NCBI GenBank assembly: GCA_015657435.1
Contig: JADLKH010000003.1
Location: 395,613-402,150, forward strand
Direction of reading: 5' to 3'
DNA: 6,538 nucleotides
DNA from: Synergistales bacterium
GTDB taxonomy: Bacteria; Synergistota; Synergistia; Synergistales; 79-D21
Shown here: positions 1 to 4,566 of the stretch, piece by piece
Layout of the letters: every line of letters begins with the position of its first letter
How positions within the stretch are numbered: position 1 is the stretch's first letter
Notes under the pieces: model-generated
Told to the model about the DNA's origin: nothing
Seen by the model: the letters and a program-made list of their open reading frames with translations, nothing else
The model's database searches: none
Position numbers and translations under genes: made by a program

Positions 1-672
1 CTCGTGTGTTCCCAGCAGGAAGTTGACACAGTTGGCTCGCCTGGCCACGGCAACCGACTCGACGGCGTCCGACAGCGTCGGGGATTCCAGAACCTTGCGG
101 AGGAGAAAGTGCACCGGAACCCCCGGTTCGCAGCACCCGGTCGAGAGGGCGTTTGCCACCATGCCGATTCCCTCGCTGTTTAACCCCTTCCCGGCGAGGA
201 TCCCGGCCTCCGCAACCATCAGGAGGGTCGGTTCGGGCGGCTGCTCCAGCTGGATGATCACCTTGGCTTTCCGCTGTCGGCGGATCCAGTCCCAGTTCTG
301 GCACAGGTAGCTTTTCCCGTCTCCGGATACGCGCGGCGAGACTCCGAAGGCCGTGCAGCCGTCAACCCGCTGTTCCATGACGATTTCGCTTCGGCAGTTG
401 AGAGTGAACATGTCTTCGAAGCTGATCCCCGCTCCTTGAGCGACGCCCTCGATTTCTTCCAGAGCCTTGGGGGAGAAATTCTCCGCGTAGGGGAGATATC
501 GGGAAATCCTTTGTCTGGCCTGGTCCCAGGTGAGCCCCAGGAAGCTTTCGAACATGGCGGAATAACTGGCGATGCTGTGGGCGATCTCCACCCGGCACGC
601 CTGGCCGTATTGTCGTCCTCTCTCAATGGGTGTTCCCCTGAGTCTGAGAAACCGGTATTTCCCTGGTTTCAT
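1..672 (-). CDS. C45-family autoproteolytic acyltransferase/amidohydrolase (penicillin acyltransferase-like), 3' truncated by window edge
   Basis: This is an open reading frame without a stop that leaves the window at base 1; about 224 residues are visible of a family usually 330-400 long. It belongs to the N-terminal-nucleophile group typified by fungal acyl-CoA:6-aminopenicillanate acyltransferase and insect Tan. The key motif is D-G-C-T-A-F with Cys at about residue 106, close to the autocatalytic Gly102-Cys103 of the Penicillium enzyme. It is followed by the family signature CQNWDW (about 124-129) and GLNSEGIGMVANAL (about 164-177). The first ~105 residues would be the prosegment released by self-cleavage, exposing Cys as nucleophile. 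Such enzymes hydrolyse or transfer acyl groups at amide bonds; the substrate here is unknown. No signal peptide is seen, so it is probably cytoplasmic. Met at 672 is preferred because GGGG lies 9 bases upstream; the in-frame ATG at 681 directly abuts that GGGG. It follows the cyclodeaminase gene by about 56 bases, so the two are likely co-transcribed. Confidence 0.88.
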   Translation of the reverse strand, partial: MKPGKYRFLRLRGTPIERGRQYGQACRVEIAHSIASYSAMFESFLGLTWDQARQRISRYLPYAENFSPKALEEIEGVAQGAGISFEDMFTLNCRSEIVMEQRVDGCTAFGVSPRVSGDGKSYLCQNWDWIRRQRKAKVIIQLEQPPEPTLLMVAEAGILAGKGLNSEGIGMVANALSTGCCEPGVPVHFLLRKVLESPTLSDAVESVAVARRANCVNFLLGTHE

Positions 673-728
673 CGAATTCATCCCCTGGCGGAAACAGCAG
701 TCTTCACCTGGTGATCACGGAATCGAGC

Positions 729-1760
729 CTAGAGGGGCAAAAGCCTTCCAACCTTGTTCTCCAGCGCCCGGTCGACGACGGCTCGGACCATCATGGCGTC
801 CTCGACGGACATGCCCGTGTTGTTGTCCACGATCAGCTCGTCCCTGGATTCCCTTCCCTTCTTGATTCCCGCCACCACTTCCCCGGTCTCGCCGTAGATC
901 TCCGGCAGCCCGTTCGGGTAGTAGCCGATGCCCGCGAAGTAGACGTGTTCCTCGATGCTGTCCACAAGGTACTTGTTTGCCCTCTTCATCGTCCTGTCCT
1001 CGTAGAGGGTGTGCATATCCGCCATGACGAGCGTCTGTCCGGCGGTGATCCACTCGTCCCGGATCTTCGGGCTGGGGCTGGCCGTAATCGTGCTGGCCGA
1101 GAAAACGACCTCCGCACCTTTCACTGCTTCCTCGAAGGAACCGACCTTCTCGATCTTCGCCTTCACTTCGGGCTGGCATTCCGCGATCGTGGCTTCCATC
1201 GCCGCGGGGTTGACGTCGTAGATCAGGATTTTCTGCAGCTTGGGCAGGCCGAATTCCATGAACTTGACGTGCTCCTTGCCCTGCACCCCGCATCCGATCA
1301 TGGCGGCAACAGTCGAATTCGCGTTGGCCAGGTATTTCGCACCGTTGGCCGAAACGGCCGCCGTGCGCATTTTGGTGATCCAGACGGCATCGGTGACGGC
1401 CACGGGCAGGCCGGATTCATGGTCGTTGAACACCATGAGCCCGGAGGTCTGGGCCAGGCCGAACTTTTCGCGGTTTTCCGGGAAGCAGCCTCCCCATTTC
1501 AGGCAGGCGATGTATTCCGCCGGGATGTATCCGGGCATGGCGTGCATCAGCGTGTTGGGCTGGGTCTTGGGGTGGATGCCGATCTTGGCCGGCATTTCCA
1601 CTTCTTTCCGGCCGTGGTAGGCGAGGGCTTTCCCGGTCAGGTCAAAAACCTCCTGGCGGGTGATGCCGAGCTCCTCCACCTCCGCCTGGGTCACCCAAAG
1701 AACTTCACGGCCGATCTTCACGTGCTGGTTGAGCCACTCTCGATACTCGATGCTCTTCAT
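729..1760 (-). CDS. ornithine cyclodeaminase / mu-crystallin family NAD(P)-dependent protein
   Basis: A 343-residue protein of the usual length for the ornithine cyclodeaminase/mu-crystallin family. Members include ornithine cyclodeaminase, archaeal alanine dehydrogenase, ketimine reductase and opine-type dehydrogenases. Visible signatures are a substrate-side MPAK (Lys59) with IHPK and HAMPGYIP, a second Lys at 89, TKMRTAAVSANGAKYL (129-144, with the conserved Arg132), the Rossmann loop IGCGVQG (155-161) and an acidic Asp182 after the second strand, which suggests NAD(H) over NADP(H). The region where ornithine cyclodeaminase carries its Asp and D-x-P-G motif reads ADMHTLYED (247-255), so the substrate is probably not ornithine. 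The IHPK/HAMP pattern resembles a subgroup that some pipelines label 'tyramine oxidase subunit B'; I recall that name but cannot verify it. The start is well supported: AGGAGGGG lies 5 bases before the ATG and overlaps the stop of the upstream miniprotein gene. Cytoplasmic; it sits in an operon with the regulator and the C45 enzyme. Confidence 0.92.
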   Translation of the reverse strand: MKSIEYREWLNQHVKIGREVLWVTQAEVEELGITRQEVFDLTGKALAYHGRKEVEMPAKIGIHPKTQPNTLMHAMPGYIPAEYIACLKWGGCFPENREKFGLAQTSGLMVFNDHESGLPVAVTDAVWITKMRTAAVSANGAKYLANANSTVAAMIGCGVQGKEHVKFMEFGLPKLQKILIYDVNPAAMEATIAECQPEVKAKIEKVGSFEEAVKGAEVVFSASTITASPSPKIRDEWITAGQTLVMADMHTLYEDRTMKRANKYLVDSIEEHVYFAGIGYYPNGLPEIYGETGEVVAGIKKGRESRDELIVDNNTGMSVEDAMMVRAVVDRALENKVGRLLPL

Positions 1761-1771
1761 CGTTTCCCCTC

Positions 1772-1924
1772 CTACTCTGAATGTCTGCCGGCAAGATTCC
1801 TCAATCGGCGCAGCAACTTTCCCGCGAGACTCTGTCTCTCCAGGCGGCGGGCCCGCAGGTAATCAAAACCCAGAAGGAAAACGGCGATGTAGAAGAGAGC
1901 AGAAAGCCAATCTTTACTCGTCAA
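1772..1924 (-). CDS. 50-residue single-pass membrane miniprotein, TTG start (unknown function)
   Basis: This small gene fills the gap between the GntR regulator and the cyclodeaminase gene. The TTG start at 1924 is preceded by GAGGA at 1936-1932, which overlaps the regulator's TGA stop with a 7-base spacer. Its own TAG (1774-1772) overlaps the Shine-Dalgarno of the next gene. The product has 50 residues: a short polar N-terminus (TSKD), a hydrophobic stretch at about 6-20 (WLSALFYIAVFLLGF), then a strongly basic tail with eight Arg and one Lys between 24 and 47 and an amphipathic-looking segment LAGKLLRRLRNLAG. The positive-inside rule predicts N-out/C-in. I recognise no family. The same frame stays open upstream to an ATG at 2095, but that part lies inside the regulator gene and looks like out-of-frame shadow (Ser/Arg-rich). 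It could be a membrane anchor or regulator for its operon partners, or a chance ORF; the paired ribosome-site/stop overlaps argue for a gene. Confidence 0.6.
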   Translation of the reverse strand: MTSKDWLSALFYIAVFLLGFDYLRARRLERQSLAGKLLRRLRNLAGRHSE

Positions 1925-1931
1925 GCCGGAT

Positions 1932-1936
1932 TCCTC
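1932..1936 (-). promoter_or_regulatory. ribosome binding site overlapping the regulator stop codon
   Basis: On the minus strand GAGGA overlaps the TGA stop of the GntR gene (1937-1935) and stands 7 bases before the TTG of the 50-codon gene. The arrangement would allow translational coupling and is the main evidence for using TTG as the start. Confidence 0.55.
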
Positions 1937-2681
1937 ACGCCAGGCCTTGTCCGAAGAAGAACTCGGACAACTTCTTGATGAACGTTGTGTTATGCAGGAT
2001 TGCCGCGGTTTTCGCCCTCTCGCCGTCGCGGTTTTTGATCCCCTCGAGAAGGTCTCTAAGCGTGTCTGTATACCACTCGAGTTCTTTGGGGTCATAGTGA
2101 ATGTAATGGAGGAACCGCATGGTTTTCAGCATCAGTTCGTCCAGGTACTTGATCAGGAAGGCGTTCCGTGTGGCCTCCCTGCAGATCTTGTGGAATTCCT
2201 GGTCCAGTTCGTGGTAATCGTAGGACGAAACGGCGAATCCCTCTTTGGGGCAGGTTTCGATTCTCTGGAAAACCCTTTCCAGCTGTTCAAGTTCTTCCGA
2301 CGTAATGCGGTAGGCCGCAAGCTCGGCCACGATCCCTTCGAGCGGGACCTTCACTTCGAAGATGTACTTGAGTGCCGTGGCGTTAACCGGGGAAACGTAG
2401 GTTCCCACCTTGGGCTTGATTTCCACGTACCCCGCGTGGGAGAGCTGGATCATGACCTCTCTGATGGGTGTCCGGCTGGTGTTGAACTCCTTGCAGAGTT
2501 CACGTTCGTTCAGCAGCTGTCCTGGTTTGTAGTCCGTGTTGATGATCCGGTGGAGCAGGATCTCGTAGATGCTTTCCTTCTGGTTCGCGTTCTTGATTTC
2601 CAGGGTTTTTCCTCCGGCTGACGGAGTTTTTTTCCGGATAGCCCGAGGTTTTACCGGGTTGAGAGCTTGCACCTTAGGCAT
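1935..2681 (-). CDS. GntR family transcriptional regulator, FCD subfamily
   Basis: A 248-residue DNA-binding regulator. After a basic, probably flexible N-terminus (1-35), a winged helix-turn-helix spans about 37-98, with the typical pattern S-I-Y-E-I-L..I..PGQLLNERELCKEF..SRTPIREVMIQLSHAGYVEI and the wing GTYVSP. The C-terminal all-helical FCD ligand domain spans about 105-240. FCD proteins usually bind a carboxylate through a metal held by Asp and three His. Here Asp160, His164 and His230 are present, but the residue aligned with the central 'EH' His appears to be Leu208, so the metal site may be altered. The start at 2681 is chosen because AAGGGG precedes it by 11 bases and the promoter's TATAAT lies just upstream. 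The in-frame ATG at 2795 would start upstream of that promoter. It is first in the leftward operon and next to inverted repeats, so it is likely autoregulated and controls the amide/cyclodeaminase genes, perhaps also the divergent genes. Confidence 0.92.
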   Translation of the reverse strand: MPKVQALNPVKPRAIRKKTPSAGGKTLEIKNANQKESIYEILLHRIINTDYKPGQLLNERELCKEFNTSRTPIREVMIQLSHAGYVEIKPKVGTYVSPVNATALKYIFEVKVPLEGIVAELAAYRITSEELEQLERVFQRIETCPKEGFAVSSYDYHELDQEFHKICREATRNAFLIKYLDELMLKTMRFLHYIHYDPKELEWYTDTLRDLLEGIKNRDGERAKTAAILHNTTFIKKLSEFFFGQGLA

Positions 2682-2721
2682 GAGAGCCAACACCCCTTGG
2701 TTGATTAAGAATAAATGATGT

Positions 2722-2740
2722 TCTCGTATTATAGGCGAGA
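2722..2740. promoter_or_regulatory. inverted repeat TCTCG-N9-CGAGA spanning the leftward -10 box
   Basis: The arms TCTCG (2722-2726) and CGAGA (2736-2740) are exact inverted copies, and the TATAAT of the leftward promoter lies between them. With the second CGAG/CTCG repeat 30 bases away it makes a plausible pair of operator sites for the adjacent FCD regulator. Five-base arms alone can occur by chance. Confidence 0.35.
2728..2733 (-). promoter_or_regulatory. -10 box of the leftward (GntR operon) promoter
   Basis: The minus strand reads a perfect TATAAT here. Transcription would begin near 2721 and give a leader of about 40 bases carrying AAGGGG before the ATG at 2681. At 16-18 bases upstream there is only a poor -35 (ACTCGC/AACTCG), which coincides with one arm of an inverted repeat. 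This suggests a promoter that depends on, or is blocked by, a bound regulator. Confidence 0.55.
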
Positions 2741-2751
2741 GAAAACACAAG

Positions 2752-2771
2752 CGAGTTAAATATAGAACTCG
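2752..2771. promoter_or_regulatory. inverted repeat CGAGTT-N8-AACTCG at the leftward -35 region
   Basis: Exact 6-base arms (2752-2757 and 2766-2771) surround an AT-rich 8-base spacer, and one arm falls where the -35 element of the leftward promoter should be. The centre lies about 30.5 bases from the centre of the TCTCG/CGAGA repeat, roughly three helical turns, so two dimers could bind the same face. The adjacent GntR/FCD protein is the likely binder by position; this is inference. Confidence 0.42.
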
Positions 2772-2788
2772 TTCAATCCCAGATACGC

Positions 2789-2817
2789 TTGACAAAAGAA
2801 ATAAACGCCTCTAAATA
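2789..2817 (+). promoter_or_regulatory. probable sigma-70 promoter for the Nudix-SDR genes
   Basis: A perfect TTGACA (2789-2794) is followed 17 bases later by TAAATA (2812-2817), a weak -10, within an AT-rich stretch. Transcription would start near 2824, leaving a leader of about 58 bases before the ATG at 2882. It is divergent from the GntR promoter. Confidence 0.5.
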
Positions 2818-2846
2818 TATATCAACTATCCACTTATATCACGCTA

Positions 2847-2861
2847 TTGGTATATATGCAA
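2847..2861. promoter_or_regulatory. imperfect palindrome TTGGTATATATGCAA in the Nudix leader
   Basis: The 15-base site has TTG/CAA ends around an ATATAT core, which resembles the TTGTATACAA type of half-sites used by some FCD regulators. It lies 20 bases before the Nudix start codon, downstream of the likely start of transcription. The two bases inside each end do not pair, so this is only a candidate operator. Confidence 0.25.
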
Positions 2862-2881
2862 GGTTTAGGGGGAGGAACAGG

Positions 2882-3364
2882 ATGGGCGAAGGGGATCATA
2901 GCGGCAGGATCGTGGTGTTCTGCCGCCTTCAGCGAAAGGGTTCGGTGCTCCTGATCCGCCGTGCGGTATCGCCTCATCTCGGTCTGGTCACCATTCCCGG
3001 GGGCAGGAAGGAGGCCATGGAGACGCCGCAAGCCGCCTGCATCCGGGAGATGAGGGAAGAAACCGGTCTGGAGGTGTTTTCCCCGCTCCTTGCAGGAGTC
3101 GTTTCCTTCTTCTCGCCTGCTTCGGGGCGGGAAACCCTCTGTTTCTACTTCACCGCGCGGTCTTTTTCCGGGAGGCCTCGTTCTTCTCCGGAGGGAGAAA
3201 TCTTCTGGATCCCCGTTCTGGAAAGTTATCAACTGGAGGATGTCAGCCCTTTATACCGGTTGATCGGGCCGTTTTTGGTCGGGCGAAGGGGATGCTTCCT
3301 CGTAGGTAGGGTCGACCTGGGGCCGGAGGGACAGATAGAGTCACACGATTTGCGGTGGCAGTGA
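2882..3364 (+). CDS. Nudix hydrolase
   Basis: A 160-residue protein of typical single-domain Nudix length. The full Nudix box G-x5-E-x7-R-E-U-x-E-E-x-G-U is present at residues 41-63: G-RKEAM-E-TPQAACI-REMREETGL, with all metal- and pyrophosphate-binding Glu residues intact. Upstream, IVVFC and VLLIRRA form the first beta strands, and TIPGG leads into the box. Such enzymes hydrolyse nucleoside diphosphates linked to another moiety (NDP-sugars, ADP-ribose, NADH, CoA or oxidised nucleotides); nothing here fixes the substrate. The start at 2882 is chosen for the strong GGAGG 6 bases before it; the in-frame ATG at 2789 lies inside the -35 element and adds a non-conserved leader. It is followed after 50 bases by the SDR gene on the same strand, so they may be co-transcribed. 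No signal peptide, so cytoplasmic. Confidence 0.9.
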   Translation: MGEGDHSGRIVVFCRLQRKGSVLLIRRAVSPHLGLVTIPGGRKEAMETPQAACIREMREETGLEVFSPLLAGVVSFFSPASGRETLCFYFTARSFSGRPRSSPEGEIFWIPVLESYQLEDVSPLYRLIGPFLVGRRGCFLVGRVDLGPEGQIESHDLRWQ

Positions 3365-3369
3365 GTAAA

Positions 3370-3393
3370 CCTGGTTTTTAGCCAGGATCCTGG
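3370..3393 (+). repeat. overlapping hairpin-forming repeats between Nudix and SDR genes
   Basis: CCTGG (3370-3374) can pair with CCAGG (3382-3386), and the same CCAGG is part of a perfect 12-base palindrome CCAGGATCCTGG (3382-3393). The pairings are mutually exclusive. There is no following U tract, so this is not a standard terminator. It sits 9 bases before the GAGGGG ribosome site of the SDR gene. Confidence 0.35.
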
Positions 3394-3414
3394 AAATAGC
3401 GAGGGGTGAGCACC

Positions 3415-4173
3415 ATGTTCGATTTCAAAGGCAAGGTTGTCATGGTCACCGGGGCCAACGGCGGCATCGGCACGGCGACTACGGAGGCGTTCCTGAAGCA
3501 GGGAGCCCGTGTCGTCTGCTGCGATTTCACCTACCCGCCGGTCGACGATCCGGTTTCGGCGGTTCTGTCGGCCAATCCGGCGAAGCTTCATGTGGACGTG
3601 ACAAAGAAAGCTCAGGTGGCCTCCGCAGTCCAGGCGATAGTCAAGGCGCTGGGTAAACTGGACGTCGTCGTAAACGGGGCTGGAATCCTGAGGTCCAAGT
3701 TCTTCACGGAGATCACGGAGGAAGAGTGGGATGTCATGCTGGACATCAACCTGAGGGGCCAGTTTTTCGTCTGCCAGGAAGGCCTGAAGGTGATGATGGA
3801 GCAAAAGTCGGGCTGTTTCGTCAACATTGCGTCATTTTCCGGCGAGGCCGGCGGCATCATGGCGGCTGTGGATTATTCCGCCTCCAAGGCTGGCGTCATC
3901 TGCCTGACGAAGTGTCTGGCCAAGACCGGAGCGGCTTACGGGGTCCGGGCCAATTCGGTCGCCCCGGGCGGAGTGGACACGAAGATGCTGGACGTCTACA
4001 AGGCGACCTGGGGAGAGGAGCATGTGGCCGAGGTTTCCCACATGAACCCCATGGGTCGTTGGGGGAGGCCCGAGGAGGTCGCCAGCGGCATCGTCTTCCT
4101 CGCCTCCGACGAGGCCAGCTTCATCACGGGGGCCTGCCTTGACATCAATGGCGGGCTCCTGATGAATCCATAA
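3415..4173 (+). CDS. short-chain dehydrogenase/reductase (classical SDR, FabG-like)
   Basis: A 252-residue classical SDR. The cofactor loop TGANGGIG is at 12-19 and Asp37 ends the second strand (VVCCD), which favours NAD(H). D-V at 61-62 contacts adenine, NGAG at 87-90 is the NNAG-type motif, Asn112 sits in the active site, and the catalytic Ser140, Tyr154 and Lys158 lie in IASFSG and YSASK. The conserved VAPGGVDT follows, with a C-terminal TGACLDINGG. It would oxidise a secondary alcohol or reduce a ketone on a small substrate; the specificity is not readable. The start at 3415 is preferred because GAGGGG ends 8 bases upstream; the in-frame GTG at 3406 overlaps that ribosome site. It lies behind the Nudix gene and before a strong hairpin, so it is probably the last gene of that transcript. 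Its proximity to the TRAP genes suggests it acts on the imported compound. Confidence 0.93.
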   Translation: MFDFKGKVVMVTGANGGIGTATTEAFLKQGARVVCCDFTYPPVDDPVSAVLSANPAKLHVDVTKKAQVASAVQAIVKALGKLDVVVNGAGILRSKFFTEITEEEWDVMLDINLRGQFFVCQEGLKVMMEQKSGCFVNIASFSGEAGGIMAAVDYSASKAGVICLTKCLAKTGAAYGVRANSVAPGGVDTKMLDVYKATWGEEHVAEVSHMNPMGRWGRPEEVASGIVFLASDEASFITGACLDINGGLLMNP

Positions 4174-4192
4174 GCGCTCCGATTCCTGGTGC

Positions 4193-4235
4193 CGCAAGGC
4201 GTCCCCCGGCATTTCCTGCCGGGGGACGCCTTGCG
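4193..4235 (+). terminator. 19-bp perfect hairpin after the SDR gene
   Basis: Bases 4193-4211 are exactly complementary to 4217-4235 with a 5-base loop (TTTCC), giving a very stable GC-rich stem that starts 19 bases after the SDR stop. The bases after the stem read TTATGG, not a U tract, so it is not a standard intrinsic terminator. It may still stop transcription, or protect the 3' end of the Nudix-SDR message. The structure itself is certain; the function is inferred. Confidence 0.6.
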
Positions 4236-4357
4236 TTATGGGCGCCGCAGGTTCTTGAATACCCTGAAAATTGTACGTTTCTTTATATCCAACCGCATAT
4301 CCACCGAACCATAAATTTAATACGGCACTCCGACTAGACAAAACGGGCGTTAACGTT

Positions 4358-4377
4358 TATGATTCGGACCAATCATA
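4358..4377. promoter_or_regulatory. inverted repeat TATGATT-N6-AATCATA upstream of dctP
   Basis: Exact 7-base arms at 4358-4364 and 4371-4377 enclose the spacer CGGACC in the AT-rich tract about 190 bases before dctP. The size and symmetry fit a dimeric regulator's operator. Its arms do not match the CGAG/CTCG repeats at the GntR promoter, so a different regulator may bind here. Confidence 0.35.
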
Positions 4378-4483
4378 TATATAAGATATAGCAAATAAAG
4401 AGGAAACTGTAATACGAAAAGGACTTCTGATAAAGCTTGGCTTGTACTCAAGAAAGCGCCGATAAGGGGGAATGGAGAAGAGG

Positions 4484-4500
4484 TTGGCCAAAAGAATGCC
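4484..4500 (+). promoter_or_regulatory. possible sigma-54 (-24/-12) promoter for the TRAP operon
   Basis: TTGGCCAAAAGAATGCC has GG (4486-4487) and GC (4498-4499) separated by exactly 10 bases, the invariant spacing of sigma-54 promoters, with TTGGC and TGC matching the consensus. Transcription would begin near 4511, about 56 bases before dctP. Dicarboxylate TRAP operons are known to use sigma-54 with DctBD, but no such activator gene is in the window. GG-N10-GC matches are common by chance. Confidence 0.25.
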
Positions 4501-4566
4501 GAGAGAAAGCTTTTCAGGGAGAGTTTCGAGCGAAGGCTTCAAAAGTGAGAACTGGAGGTGTTCTGG

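Larger units (their letters stand above)
4174..4566. other. gene-free regulatory region before the TRAP operon
   Basis: These 393 bases hold no convincing gene. From left to right there is the 19-bp hairpin after the SDR gene, two copies of ATATCCA 12 bases apart (4285-4291, 4297-4303), a very AT-rich tract from about 4310 to 4435 with the inverted repeat TATGATT/AATCATA, a possible sigma-54 element near 4484-4500, and the strong GGAGGTG ribosome site (4554-4560) of dctP. No clear sigma-70 promoter is visible; TATAAG at 4380-4385 has only a poor -35. The short reading frames at 4357-4542 (minus) and 4472-4693 (plus) lack good ribosome sites or family resemblance. Confidence 0.6.

Noticed and set aside
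258..626. Minus-strand 122-codon frame (and 362-598)
   Set aside because: Out of frame with the C45 gene on the same strand, which carries the NWDW and GCT motifs; low-complexity Arg/Ser composition.
711..1862. Plus-strand 383-codon open frame, longer than the gene opposite
   Set aside because: It is antisense to the cyclodeaminase gene, which has clear family motifs and a strong ribosome site. The frame is His/Arg/Val-rich with no recognisable domain, as expected for a GC-rich antisense shadow.
2682..2795. 38-residue N-terminal extension of the GntR regulator
   Set aside because: It would read through the promoter and operator repeats; the start at 2681 has a suitable ribosome site and gives the normal family length.
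3229..3804. Minus-strand 191-codon frame across the Nudix-SDR junction
   Set aside because: Antisense to two well-supported genes, with no domain features.
4357..4542. Minus-strand 61-codon frame in the TRAP upstream region
   Set aside because: No convincing ribosome site or family resemblance. It lies across the AT-rich tract and the inverted repeat, which look regulatory.
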